From: Streptomyces sp. HmicA12
Lineage (GTDB): Bacteria > Actinomycetota > Actinomycetes > Streptomycetales > Streptomycetaceae
Direction: 5' to 3'
Length of the DNA stretch: 64,000 nt
Assembly: GCF_000373565.1 (NCBI RefSeq)
Contig: NZ_KB891851.1
Location: 62,001-126,000, forward strand
Shown: positions 16,724 to 25,514 of the stretch, piece after piece
How the letters are laid out: every line of letters begins with the position of its first letter
Position numbering within the stretch: position 1 is the stretch's first letter
Notes under the pieces: generated by a model
Seen by the model: the letters and a program-made list of their open reading frames with translations, nothing else
What the model was told of the DNA's origin: nothing
The model's database searches: none
Program-made: the position numbers and the translations under genes

Positions 16724-16830
16724 GGCTACCGCCGGTAGCCGGCGGTGGACACGGCCTGGAACCGATTTCTGTCAAGGGCTTGACGTCACTGGGCGATTCA
16801 GCGGAGCTTGGAGTTCATAACTTGTACAAG
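16724..16830. promoter_or_regulatory. rok7B7 upstream region with two palindromes
   Basis: GGCTACC-GCC-GGTAGCC (16724-16740) and the perfect 10-bp palindrome CTTGTACAAG (16821-16830) lie between the ngc terminator and the regulator start at 16876, with TTGACG at about 16780 as a candidate -35. The second palindrome is AT-rich for this genome and is a plausible autoregulatory operator for the ROK protein. Neither site is proven. Confidence 0.4.
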
Positions 16831-16875
16831 GCTCGGTCACCCACGGTGACGCGCGCCACGGATAAGGGTGGGTCA

Positions 16876-18087
16876 ATGGAGACTCCGGGGTCGCAGTCGT
16901 CGCTGCACCGGGCCAATCTTGAGCGGGTCGTGCGCGCCGTACGCCTCGCCGGGTCGCTCACGCAGGCGGAGATCGCGAGGACGACGGGCCTGTCCGCGGC
17001 GACGGTCTCCAACATCGTCCGGGAGCTCAAGGACGGGGGGACGGTCGAGGTCACGCCCACCTCGGCCGGCGGCCGCAGGGCCCGCAGCGTCTCGCTCAGC
17101 GGTGACGCGGGCATCGTGATCGGCGTCGACTTCGGCCACACGCACCTCAGGGTCGCCATCGGCAATCTGGCGCACCAGGTGCTCGCCGAGGAGTCCGAGC
17201 CGCTCGACGTGGACGCCTCCGCGGCGCAGGGCTTCGACCGCGCGGAAGAGCTGGTCGAGCGCCTGATCGCGGCCACCGGCGTGGACCGTACGAAGGTCGC
17301 GGGCGTCGGGCTCGGCGTCCCGGGCCCCATCGACGTGGAGAGCGGCACGCTCGGCTCCACGTCGATCCTGCCGGGCTGGACGGGCACCAGGCCCGCGGAG
17401 GAGCTCAGCAGGCGCCTCGGCGTCCCCGTGCACGTCGACAACGACGCCAACCTGGGCGCGCTCGGCGAGCTGGTCTGGGGGAGCGGGCGCGGGGTCAGGG
17501 ACCTCGCCTACATCAAGGTCGCGAGCGGTGTCGGCTCCGGCCTGGTCATCGAGGGCAAGATCTACCGCGGCCCCGGCGGCACGGCGGGCGAGATCGGGCA
17601 CATCACGCTCGACGAGTCGGGCCCGGTCTGCCGCTGCGGCAACCGCGGCTGCCTGGAGACCTTCACCGCCGCCCGCTACGTGCTGCCGCTGCTCCAGTCC
17701 AGCCACGGCACCGATCTGACCATGGAGGGCGTCGTCCGCCTCGCGCGCGACGGCGACCCCGGGTGCCGCCGGGTCATCGCGGACGTCGGCCGGCACATCG
17801 GCTCGGGTGTGGCCAATCTTTGCAATCTGCTGAACCCCAGCCGGGTGGTCCTCGGCGGCGACCTGGCAGAGGCCGGAGAGCTGGTCCTGGGGCCCATCAG
17901 GGAGTCCGTGAGCCGCTACGCGATCCCGAGTGCCGCCCGCCAACTCTCCGTCCTTCCTGGGGCGTTGGGCGGCCGCGCGGAGGTGCTGGGGGCGCTCGCC
18001 CTGGCACTCAGTGAAATGGGCGATTCGACCCTTTTGGACGGTATTGGTGGGAGCACTGTTCCCGCTGCTACACCTGCCTTCACTTAG
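16876..18087 (+). CDS. rok7B7: ROK-family transcriptional regulator Rok7B7
   Basis: A 403-residue regulator. Residues 10-60 form a winged helix-turn-helix (LTQAEIARTTGLSAATVSNI); the rest is a ROK sugar-kinase fold with IGVDFGHTHLRVAIG (phosphate loop), GLGVPGPID, VDNDANLGALGELVWG, GEIGHITLDESG and the zinc site CRCGNRGCLE. It matches Rok7B7 (SCO6008) of S. coelicolor by domain content and by position between ngc genes and xylFGH. That protein represses xylose transport and affects carbon catabolite repression and antibiotic production (published). The ATG at 16876 follows GGTGGG; the longer frame to 16717 is not used. The ligand is probably a sugar or sugar phosphate linked to the neighbouring transporters (inference). 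Confidence 0.88.
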   Translation: METPGSQSSLHRANLERVVRAVRLAGSLTQAEIARTTGLSAATVSNIVRELKDGGTVEVTPTSAGGRRARSVSLSGDAGIVIGVDFGHTHLRVAIGNLAHQVLAEESEPLDVDASAAQGFDRAEELVERLIAATGVDRTKVAGVGLGVPGPIDVESGTLGSTSILPGWTGTRPAEELSRRLGVPVHVDNDANLGALGELVWGSGRGVRDLAYIKVASGVGSGLVIEGKIYRGPGGTAGEIGHITLDESGPVCRCGNRGCLETFTAARYVLPLLQSSHGTDLTMEGVVRLARDGDPGCRRVIADVGRHIGSGVANLCNLLNPSRVVLGGDLAEAGELVLGPIRESVSRYAIPSAARQLSVLPGALGGRAEVLGALALALSEMGDSTLLDGIGGSTVPAATPAFT

Positions 18088-18140
18088 AGAACGCATGACA
18101 CCGTTGCCATCTCGTTAAGTATTTACTCCTTGACGCTTGT

Positions 18141-18179
18141 GTTGCGGCCGAGTTGACTCCCAGCTACCTCGGCCGCAAC
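18141..18179. promoter_or_regulatory. 12-bp inverted repeat ahead of xylF
   Basis: GTTGCGGCCGAG (18141-18152) and CTCGGCCGCAAC (18168-18179) are perfect inverted copies with a 15-base gap, between the end of rok7B7 and the xylF start at 18209. TTGACG precedes the left arm at 18130. It may be an operator, for Rok7B7 among others, or a terminator/attenuator in the leader. Confidence 0.55.
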
Positions 18180-18208
18180 GACGCGGCCTCGTCAGGGAGG
18201 TTTCTGAA

Positions 18209-19336
18209 GTGAACACGCAGATGCGTCGTGCGGCTTTTGCTTTCTGTGCCACCGCCATGGCTGTCTCTCTCGCAGCCTGTGGCTCCGCCAAGGAGTCCAA
18301 GGACGACGGCGACAAGGCCAGCAGCGGCTCCAAGAAGGGCGACGCCATCACCGTCGGCCTGCTCCTTCCGGAGAACCAGACGGCTCGTTACGAGAAGTTC
18401 GACAAGCCGATCATCGAGAAGCAGATATCCAAGCTGACCAACGGCAAGGGCAAGGTCGAGTACCTCAACGCCAAGCAGGATGCTTCCCTGCAGTCGCAGC
18501 AGATCGACACGATGATCACCAAGAAGGTCGACGTCCTGATCCTGGACGCGGTCGACTACAAGGCCGTCGCCAACGGCGTGAAGAAGGCCAAGGACGCCGA
18601 CATCCCGGTCGTCGCCTACGACCGCCTGGCCGAGGGCCCGATCGCCGCCTACACCTCGTTCGACAACACCGAGGTCGGCAAGACCCAGGGCAAGGCCCTG
18701 CTCGACGCCATGGGCTCGGACGCCAAGCCCAGCAGCAAGATCGTCATGATGAACGGCGCGATCACCGACCCGAACGCCAAGCAGTTCAAGGACGGCGCGC
18801 TCTCGGTGCTCAAGGGCAAGGTGAACATCGCCAAGTCCTACGACACCAAGGAGTGGAAGCCGGAGAACGCCAACGCCAACATGGAAGCCTCCATCTCGGC
18901 GATCGGCAAGGACAAGATCAAGGGCGTCTACTCCGCCAACGACGGCATGGCCGGCGGCATCATCACCGCGCTCAAGGGCGCGGGCCTGAGCAAGCTCCCG
19001 CCGGTCACCGGCCAGGACGCCGAGCTCGCCGGTGTGCAGCGCATCGTCACCGGTGACCAGAACATGTCGGTCTTCAAGTCGTACCCGGAGGAGGCCGAGA
19101 CCGTCGCCAAGATGGCCGTCTCGATCGCCAAGACGGGCAAGCTCGACTCCGCGGGCCTGGAGACCAGCACCGTCGACAGCGGTACCGACAAGGGCATCGC
19201 GTCGGTCATCGTCCCGGTCGTCTCGCTGACGCAGAAGAACATCAAGGAGACGGTCATCGACCAGGGTTACTACACCCTGGACGAGATCTGCACGGCCAAG
19301 TACAAGGCCGCCTGCGACAAGATCGGCCTCAAGTAA
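18209..19336 (+). CDS. xylF: D-xylose-type ABC transporter substrate-binding lipoprotein
   Basis: A 375-residue type I periplasmic-binding-fold lipoprotein. The N-terminus MRRAAFAFCATAMAVSLAACG is a lipoprotein signal with the acylated Cys near residue 24. The mature domain has features of the XylF/RbsB family: TVGLLLPENQTARYEKFDKP, LNAKQDASLQSQQIDTMI, VDVLILDAVDYKAVA and PVVAYDRLAEGPIAAYTSFDN. It should capture xylose or a similar pentose outside the cell and pass it to XylGH. The GTG at 18209 has a strong GGGAGG site. A large hairpin (19420-19474) separates it from xylG. Rok7B7 next door is the likely repressor. Confidence 0.87.
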   Translation: MNTQMRRAAFAFCATAMAVSLAACGSAKESKDDGDKASSGSKKGDAITVGLLLPENQTARYEKFDKPIIEKQISKLTNGKGKVEYLNAKQDASLQSQQIDTMITKKVDVLILDAVDYKAVANGVKKAKDADIPVVAYDRLAEGPIAAYTSFDNTEVGKTQGKALLDAMGSDAKPSSKIVMMNGAITDPNAKQFKDGALSVLKGKVNIAKSYDTKEWKPENANANMEASISAIGKDKIKGVYSANDGMAGGIITALKGAGLSKLPPVTGQDAELAGVQRIVTGDQNMSVFKSYPEEAETVAKMAVSIAKTGKLDSAGLETSTVDSGTDKGIASVIVPVVSLTQKNIKETVIDQGYYTLDEICTAKYKAACDKIGLK

Positions 19337-19419
19337 GCAAGTTGGAGTCACCGCTCCGGTAACTCCCTTGTCCTGCACGGGACTTGCGCACCTTCCCCGG
19401 TAGCGCTCCTGTGTAAGCA

Positions 19420-19474
19420 CGTCCGGCGCCCCGCCGCCGACAGCCCCGCAAGCTCAACGGCGGGGCGCCGGACG
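19420..19474 (+). promoter_or_regulatory. Intercistronic 17-bp hairpin between xylF and xylG
   Basis: CGTCCGGCGCCCCGCCG (19420-19436) pairs perfectly with CGGCGGGGCGCCGGACG (19458-19474) around a 21-base loop. It lies in the 216-base gap between the binding-protein gene and the ATPase gene. It probably stops most transcripts or protects the 3' end of xylF mRNA, so that binding protein exceeds permease. Confidence 0.7.
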
Positions 19475-19552
19475 GAAATCACCCCCCTCTGTCTTCACTT
19501 CTGTTCAACCTCCCGCCGGGTCAGGCCTTTGGCGGCGAAGGAGATGGTTCAC

Positions 19553-20335
19553 GTGTCCGCTACGCCTGTTCTGGCGTTGCGCGGGGTCTCCAAGCGATTC
19601 GGTGCCGTCCAGGCGCTCACCGACGTAGAGCTTGAGGTCCACGCTGGTGAGGTGGTCGCCCTGGTCGGCGACAACGGCGCCGGAAAGTCCACCCTTGTCA
19701 AGACGATCGCCGGTGTGCACCCGATCGATGACGGCGTCATCGAGTGGGACGGCAAGGCCGTCGCGGTCAACAAGCCGCACGACGCCCAGAACCTGGGCAT
19801 CGCGACCGTCTACCAGGACCTCGCGCTGTGCGACAACATCGACGTCGTCGGCAACCTGTTCCTCGGCCGTGAGATCAAGCGCCGCGGTGTGCTCGACGAG
19901 GTCGAGATGGAGCGCCGCGCCAGGGAGCTGCTCCAGACCCTGTCGATCCGCATCCCGAGCGTGCGCATCCCGATCGCCTCGCTCTCCGGCGGTCAGCGCC
20001 AGGTCGTGGCCATCGCCCGCTCCATGCTCGGCGAGCCCAAGCTCGTCATCCTCGACGAGCCGACGGCGGCCCTCGGTGTCGAGCAGACCGCCCAGGTCCT
20101 CGACCTCGTGGAGCGTCTTCGCGAGCGCGGGCACGCGGTCATCCTCATCAGCCACAACATGGCCGATGTGAAGGCCGTCGCCGACAAGGTCGCCGTGCTC
20201 CGGCTCGGCCGCAACAACGGTGTGTTCGAGGTCAAGACGACCTCGCAGGAAGAGATCATCTCCGCCATCACCGGCGCCACGGACAACGCCGTGACCCGTC
20301 GTGCGGCGCGCAGCAACGCGGAGGCTCAGAAGTGA
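19553..20335 (+). CDS. xylG: Sugar ABC transporter ATPase, single-domain XylG type
   Basis: A 260-residue ABC ATPase with Walker A GDNGAGKST near residue 41, Q-loop YQDLALCDN, signature LSGGQRQ, Walker B KLVILDEPTAALG and the switch ILISHN. E. coli XylG and RbsA have two fused ABC domains of about 500 residues; this one has a single domain and should act as a homodimer. The GTG at 19553 lies nine bases after AAGGAG; the upstream ATG at 19544 directly abuts that site, so GTG is preferred. Its stop overlaps the permease start by four bases. Confidence 0.88.
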   Translation: MSATPVLALRGVSKRFGAVQALTDVELEVHAGEVVALVGDNGAGKSTLVKTIAGVHPIDDGVIEWDGKAVAVNKPHDAQNLGIATVYQDLALCDNIDVVGNLFLGREIKRRGVLDEVEMERRARELLQTLSIRIPSVRIPIASLSGGQRQVVAIARSMLGEPKLVILDEPTAALGVEQTAQVLDLVERLRERGHAVILISHNMADVKAVADKVAVLRLGRNNGVFEVKTTSQEEIISAITGATDNAVTRRAARSNAEAQK

Positions 20336-21621
20336 GCATCGAAAAGACCAAGGTGAGCAAGGCCCCCGTGGACGCCGCTCCCGCCGCGGCCGGCGCCGCC
20401 GTGACCGCCGTGGACCCCCGCCTCCTCGTGCGCGAGCAGGGCTTCGCGGGCTACATCAGCGAGTTCAAGCGCAAGATCAAGGGTGGTGACCTGGGTGCGA
20501 TACCCGTCGTCATCGGCCTGATCGTCATCTGCGCGATCTTCCAGAGCCTGAACTCGGCCTTCCTGGGCGCGGAGAACCTCAACAACATCTTCGTCGCCAT
20601 GGTGGCCACCGGCATGATGTCGGTCGGCATCATCTTCGTGCTGCTGCTCGGCGAGATCGACCTGTCGGTCGGCTCCGTCTCCGGCGTCTCCTCGGCGATC
20701 ACCGCCGTACTGAGCGTCACGCACGGCATGAACGAGTGGCTCGCCGTCCTCGTCTCGCTGGCCGCCGGTGCCGTCATCGGCGCCCTGCACGGCTTCTTCT
20801 TCGCCCGGGTGGGCGCGCCCGCCTTCGCCGTGACGCTGGCCGGTCTGCTGTTCTGGAACGGCTTCATGCTCCAGATCCTCGGCTCCAACGGCACGATCAA
20901 CCTCGACAGCGACGGCGTGGTCGGCAAGCTCACCACGTACTACTTCTCGGACGTCGCCGCCGCCTACGGCCTGGCCGTCGTCGCGGTCCTCGCCTACTTC
21001 GTGCCGAGCTTCCTCGGCAACCGCCGCCGCGAGGCCGCGGGCATCCCGTCCCGCCCGCTGAGCGACCTCCTGGTGCGCACGGTGCTGCTCGCCATCGGCG
21101 TCTTCGGCGTGGCGATCATCTTCAACAACTACAAGGGCCTGCCGCTCGCGGTGCTGCTCTTCGCCATCGTGCTCGTCGGCTCGGACTTCGTGCTGCGCCG
21201 CACCTCGTACGGCCGCAAGGTCTTCGCGCTCGGCGGCAGCGTCGAGGCGTCGCGCCGTGCCGGTATCAACGTCACGGCGGTCCGGATCTCGGTCTTCGCC
21301 ATCGCGGGCCTGTTCGCGGCGGTCGGCGGTCTCTTCTGGGCCTCCAAGATCGCGGCGGCCAACCAGGGCGCCGGCTCCGGCGACCTCCTGATGAACGTCA
21401 TCGCCGCGGCCGTCATCGGTGGCACCAGCCTCTTCGGTGGCCGGGGCCGCACCTGGAACGCGCTCCTCGGTGTGCTGGTCATCACCTCGATCCAGTACGG
21501 CCTCGCCCTCCAGGGCATCGCCACCCCGATCCAGTACATGATCACCGGTGGCGTGCTGCTCGCCACGGTCGTCATCGACTCGGTCACCCGCAAGACCCAG
21601 AAGTCGGCCGGCCGCGCCTGA
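20332..21621 (+). CDS. xylH: Sugar ABC transporter permease, XylH type
   Basis: A 429-residue permease of the RbsC/XylH family with about ten to twelve hydrophobic helices after a 50-residue cytoplasmic head. Typical stretches are GEIDLSVGSVSGVSSAI near residue 105 and ALGGSVEASRRAGINV near residue 300 (the ATPase-contact loop), then AAVIGGTSLFGGRGR. It starts with GTG in a GTGA overlap with xylG. With XylF and XylG it should import xylose or a related pentose. A perfect 17-bp terminator follows 17 bases past the stop. Confidence 0.88.
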   Translation: MSIEKTKVSKAPVDAAPAAAGAAVTAVDPRLLVREQGFAGYISEFKRKIKGGDLGAIPVVIGLIVICAIFQSLNSAFLGAENLNNIFVAMVATGMMSVGIIFVLLLGEIDLSVGSVSGVSSAITAVLSVTHGMNEWLAVLVSLAAGAVIGALHGFFFARVGAPAFAVTLAGLLFWNGFMLQILGSNGTINLDSDGVVGKLTTYYFSDVAAAYGLAVVAVLAYFVPSFLGNRRREAAGIPSRPLSDLLVRTVLLAIGVFGVAIIFNNYKGLPLAVLLFAIVLVGSDFVLRRTSYGRKVFALGGSVEASRRAGINVTAVRISVFAIAGLFAAVGGLFWASKIAAANQGAGSGDLLMNVIAAAVIGGTSLFGGRGRTWNALLGVLVITSIQYGLALQGIATPIQYMITGGVLLATVVIDSVTRKTQKSAGRA

Positions 21622-21638
21622 CCGTGCCTCTCTGAGCT

Positions 21639-21676
21639 GACTGTGCCCGGCGTCAACGGTGACGCCGGGCACAGTC
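21639..21676 (+). terminator. Terminator hairpin after xylFGH
   Basis: GACTGTGCCCGGCGTCA (21639-21655), loop ACGG, TGACGCCGGGCACAGTC (21660-21676): a perfect 17-bp stem between xylH and dxs. Confidence 0.8.
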
Positions 21677-21792
21677 ATGCCCCGAACGCACGGCCCGGAC
21701 GCCGCCGACAACGGCGGAACATTAGACTCGACAGACCCGGCAAGCTCGAACAGCTCAACCAGCTACTACAGCTCTACTGCAAGGAGGCACGG

Positions 21793-23712
21793 GTGCCGCT
21801 GCTGACCCGCATCACGGGACCGCGCGATCTGGACCGGCTCAGCCAGGAGCAGCTGGACCAGCTGGCGGATGAGATCCGGACCTTCCTCGTCGACGCGGTT
21901 TCCAAGACCGGCGGCCACCTCGGCCCGAACCTCGGCGTGGTCGAGCTCACCATCGCCCTGCACCGGGTCTTCGAGTCGCCGCAGGACCGGATCCTCTTCG
22001 ACACGGGCCACCAGTCCTACGTCCACAAGCTGCTCACCGGCCGCCAGGACTTCTCCAAGCTGAAGATGAAGGGCGGCCTCTCGGGCTACCCCTCGCAGGC
22101 CGAGTCCGAGCACGACGTCATCGAGAACAGCCACGCCTCCACGGTCCTCGGCTGGGCCGACGGCCTGGCGAAGGCGAACGAGCTGCGCCGCAAGGACGAC
22201 CACGTCGTCGCGGTCATCGGTGACGGCGCGCTCACCGGCGGTATGGCCTGGGAGGCGCTGAACAACATCGCGGCCGCCAAGGACCGCCCGCTGGTCATCG
22301 TCGTCAACGACAACGAGCGCTCCTACGCCCCCACCATCGGCGGCCTCGCCAACCACCTGGCCACCCTGCGCACCACGGACGGCTACGAGCGGTTCCTGGC
22401 CCGTGGGAAGGACTTCCTGGAGCGCACCCCGGTCGTCGGCAAGCCGCTGTACGAGACGCTGCACGGCGCCAAGAAGGGCCTCAAGGACTTCATCGCCCCG
22501 CAGGGCATGTTCGAGGACCTCGGCCTGAAGTACCTCGGCCCGATCGACGGCCACGACATCGAGGCCCTGGAGTCCGCGCTGACCCGCGCCAAGCGGTTCG
22601 GCGGCCCGGTCATCGTGCACTGCCTCACCGAGAAGGGCCGCGGCTACCGCCCCGCCCTGGAGGACGAGGCGGACCGCTTCCACGGCATCGGCCCCATCCA
22701 CCCGGACACCGGCCTGCCGATCAAGGCCTCCGGAGCCGACTGGACCTCGGTCTTCGGCGAGGAGATGCTCAAGCTCGGCCAGGAGCGCGAGGACATCGTC
22801 GCGATCACCGCCGCGATGCTCCAGCCGGTCGGCCTGGACAAGTTCGCCAAGGCGTTCCCGGAGCGCGTCTACGACGTCGGCATCGCCGAGCAGCACGGCG
22901 CGGTCAGCGCGGCCGGCCTGGCCACCGGTGGCCTGCACCCGGTCTTCGCCGTCTACGCGACGTTCCTGAACCGCGCCTTCGACCAGCTCCTCATGGACGT
23001 GGCCCTGCACAAGTGCGGCGTCACCTTCGTCCTGGACCGGGCCGGTGTCACCGGCACCGACGGCGCCTCGCACAACGGCATGTGGGACATGTCGATCCTC
23101 CAGGTCGTCCCCGGCGTCCGGATCTCCGCGCCGCGCGACGCCGACCAGGTCCGCGCCCAGCTGCGCGAGGCCGTCCAGGTCGAGGACGCCCCCACCGTCG
23201 TCCGCTACTCCAAGGGCGCGGTCGGCCCGGCCGTCGAGGCGGTCGGCAAGGTCGGCGGCATGGACGTGCTGCGCGAGCCCGGTTCCGACCGGCCCGACGT
23301 GCTCCTGGTCTCCGTCGGCGCCCTCGCGCCCATGTGCCTGGAGATCGCCGACCTGCTCGACAAGCAGGGCATCACCACGACCGTCGTCGACCCGCGCTGG
23401 GTCAAGCCGGTCGACGAGGCGATGGCCCCGCTGGCCGAGCGGCACCGCGTCGTCGTCACCGTCGAGGACAACTCCCGCGTCGGCGGCGTCGGGTCGTCGA
23501 TCGCCCAGGCCCTGCGCGACGCGGGCGTCGACATGCCGCTGCGCGACTTCGGCATCCCGCCGCGCTTCCTGGACCACGCCTCCCGCAAGGAGGTCATGGC
23601 GGAGATCGGCCTGACGGCGCCGGACATCGCCCGCCAGGTCACCGGTCTGGTGTCGAAGCTGGACGGCCGCCAGGAGCACTCCGCGGCCGAGATGGAACCG
23701 GCCCGCGACTGA
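21793..23712 (+). CDS. dxs: 1-deoxy-D-xylulose-5-phosphate synthase
   Basis: A 639-residue thiamine-diphosphate enzyme that condenses pyruvate and glyceraldehyde 3-phosphate, the first step of the MEP isoprenoid pathway. Visible motifs are [13 protein letters not shown] near residue 75, the TPP/Mg motif [18 protein letters not shown] near residue 145, the catalytic Glu in [15 protein letters not shown] near residue 365 and the transketolase C-terminal domain. Length fits the family. The GTG at 21793 has an AAGGAGG site five bases upstream; the open frame to 21643 is not coding. Position next to xylFGH matches S. coelicolor. Confidence 0.95.
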   Translation: MPLLTRITGPRDLDRLSQEQLDQLADEIRTFLVDAVSKTGGHLGPNLGVVELTIALHRVFESPQDRILFDTGHQSYVHKLLTGRQDFSKLKMKGGLSGYPSQAESEHDVIENSHASTVLGWADGLAKANELRRKDDHVVAVIGDGALTGGMAWEALNNIAAAKDRPLVIVVNDNERSYAPTIGGLANHLATLRTTDGYERFLARGKDFLERTPVVGKPLYETLHGAKKGLKDFIAPQGMFEDLGLKYLGPIDGHDIEALESALTRAKRFGGPVIVHCLTEKGRGYRPALEDEADRFHGIGPIHPDTGLPIKASGADWTSVFGEEMLKLGQEREDIVAITAAMLQPVGLDKFAKAFPERVYDVGIAEQHGAVSAAGLATGGLHPVFAVYATFLNRAFDQLLMDVALHKCGVTFVLDRAGVTGTDGASHNGMWDMSILQVVPGVRISAPRDADQVRAQLREAVQVEDAPTVVRYSKGAVGPAVEAVGKVGGMDVLREPGSDRPDVLLVSVGALAPMCLEIADLLDKQGITTTVVDPRWVKPVDEAMAPLAERHRVVVTVEDNSRVGGVGSSIAQALRDAGVDMPLRDFGIPPRFLDHASRKEVMAEIGLTAPDIARQVTGLVSKLDGRQEHSAAEMEPARD

Positions 23713-23739
23713 CCCGCGGCACACGCGGGACCGAGCCTC

Positions 23740-23778
23740 TGGGCCGGTCGGGCCCCTTCGGGTGGTTCGACCGGCCCA
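23740..23778 (+). terminator. Terminator hairpin after dxs
   Basis: TGGGCCGGTC (23740-23749) pairs with GACCGGCCCA (23769-23778); the 19-base loop holds a smaller CC..GG pairing around TTCG. It starts 27 bases past the dxs stop. Confidence 0.65.
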
Positions 23779-23870
23779 TTCGCGTGAAAACCCGTGACCG
23801 GCCGGGTATTCGGTGCCTACTCGTCTCGATCATGTCGAGACCGAGGACCGAGCCGCATGGAGGTATGCCG

Positions 23871-25442
23871 GTGACCACGCAGCCAGACTCAGGCCCCAGG
23901 CCGGGTGCGCAACGCACGAACGGCCTGTTCCGCACCAAGTCCATCGAGCAGTCCATCGAGGACACCGAGGAACCCGAGCACCAGCTCAAGAAGACCCTCT
24001 CCGCGCTCGACCTCACGGTCTTCGGCGTCGGCGTCGTCATCGGCTCCGGCATCTTCGTCATCACCGGCACCGCCGCCACCGACTACGCGGGCCCGGCGGT
24101 CACCCTCTCCTTCGTCGTCGCGGCCGTCGTCTGCGCGCTCGCGGCGCTCTGTTACGCCGAGTTCGCCTCGACCGTCCCGGTCGCCGGATCCGCGTACACC
24201 TTCGCCTTCGCCTCGCTCGGCGAGTTCCCGGCCTGGATCATCGGCTGGGACCTCATCCTCGAACTGGCCCTGGGCTGCGCGACGGTCTCCGTCGGCTGGT
24301 CCGGCTACGTCCAGTCACTCCTGGACAGCTGGGGCATCCCGCTGCCGGACGTGCTCCAGGGCCCGGGTTCGGGCAGCGGCTTCAGCTTCAACCTGCCCGC
24401 GTTCCTGCTGGTCCTCGCCGTCATGGCGGTCGTGGTCATCGGCATGAAGCTGTCCGCCTGGGTGACGTCCGTGGTCGTCGCGATCAAGGTCACCGTGGTG
24501 CTGATCGTCATCGCGGTCGGCGCCTTCTTCATCACCGGGTCGAACTACAGCCCGTACATCCCGCCGAGCAAGCCCACCGAGGGCGGCTCAGGACTGAGCC
24601 AGACCCTCCTCGAAGGGATCGCCGGGTTCACCCCGTCCAGCTTCGGCATCATGGGCATCTTCACGGCCGCCGCCGTCGTCTTCTTCGCCTTCATCGGCTT
24701 CGACGTGGTGGCGACCGCCGCCGAGGAGACCCGCAAGCCGCAGAAGGACGTCCCGCTCGGCATCCTGGGGTCGCTGGCCATCTGCACGGTCCTGTACGTG
24801 GCCGTCGCCGCCGTCGTCACCGGCATGCAGAACTACAAGAAGCTCGACCCCGAGGCCCCGCTCGCCGAGGCCTTCAAGGCGGTGGGACACCCCTTCTGGG
24901 CGGGCGTCATCTCCTTCGGCGCGGTCGTCGGCCTCACCGTCGTCTGCATGATCCTGCTGCTCGGCCAGAGCCGCGTCTTCTTCGCGATGAGCCGCGACGG
25001 ACTGCTGCCGCCGGTGTTCAGCGCAGTGCACCCCAAGTTCCGCACGCCGTACCGCTCCACGATCATCCTCGGCGTGCTGACCGCCCTGGTGGCCGGCCTC
25101 ATCTCCCTGGAGGAGCTGTCGAAGCTGGTCAACATCGGCACGCTGTTCGCGTTCGTCATCGTCGCCCTCGGCGTGCTGATCCTGCGCCGCACCCGCCCCG
25201 ACCTGCCGCGCGGCTTCACGGCGCCGTGGGTGCCGGTGCTGCCGATCGCCTCCGTGGCCTGCTCGGTGTGGCTGATGCTCAACCTGTCGGTGGAGACCTG
25301 GCTGCGGTTCGCGATCTGGATGGTCATCGGCGTCGGCATCTACTTCGCGTACGGGCGCCGGCACAGCCGCGCCGCGGTGGGCGCGGGGACTTCGGGCACC
25401 TCGGGTGCTTCGGGGTCCTCGGGGTCCGGCAACTCCCGGTAA
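23871..25442 (+). CDS. Amino-acid permease, cationic amino acid transporter type (APC)
   Basis: A 523-residue APC-superfamily transporter with about 12-14 membrane helices. The first helix carries the family signature FGVGVVIGSGIFVITG near residue 50; CYAEFASTVPVAGSAYTF, FIGFDVVATAAEETRKPQKD and ILLLGQSRVFFAMSRDGLLP are typical of cationic amino acid transporters (YfnA/CAT group). The C-terminus is a flexible Gly/Ser/Thr repeat (GTSGTSGASGSSGSG). An ATG at 23865 sits one base after GGAGG, while the GTG at 23871 is seven bases after it and is preferred. The amino acid carried is not certain. Confidence 0.87.
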   Translation: MTTQPDSGPRPGAQRTNGLFRTKSIEQSIEDTEEPEHQLKKTLSALDLTVFGVGVVIGSGIFVITGTAATDYAGPAVTLSFVVAAVVCALAALCYAEFASTVPVAGSAYTFAFASLGEFPAWIIGWDLILELALGCATVSVGWSGYVQSLLDSWGIPLPDVLQGPGSGSGFSFNLPAFLLVLAVMAVVVIGMKLSAWVTSVVVAIKVTVVLIVIAVGAFFITGSNYSPYIPPSKPTEGGSGLSQTLLEGIAGFTPSSFGIMGIFTAAAVVFFAFIGFDVVATAAEETRKPQKDVPLGILGSLAICTVLYVAVAAVVTGMQNYKKLDPEAPLAEAFKAVGHPFWAGVISFGAVVGLTVVCMILLLGQSRVFFAMSRDGLLPPVFSAVHPKFRTPYRSTIILGVLTALVAGLISLEELSKLVNIGTLFAFVIVALGVLILRRTRPDLPRGFTAPWVPVLPIASVACSVWLMLNLSVETWLRFAIWMVIGVGIYFAYGRRHSRAAVGAGTSGTSGASGSSGSGNSR

Positions 25443-25458
25443 CCGTCAATCCCTTGAC

Positions 25459-25500
25459 CCGGCCCCGTATGTCCCGCTTCGGCAGGGACTGCGGGGCCGG
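25459..25500 (+). terminator. Terminator hairpin after the APC permease
   Basis: Outer stem CCGGCCCCG / CGGGGCCGG (25459-25467, 25492-25500) and inner stem GTCCC / GGGAC (25471-25475, 25485-25489), 16 bases past the stop and just before the GT39-like gene. Confidence 0.6.
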
Positions 25501-25514
25501 ATAGTTTGGCGCCC

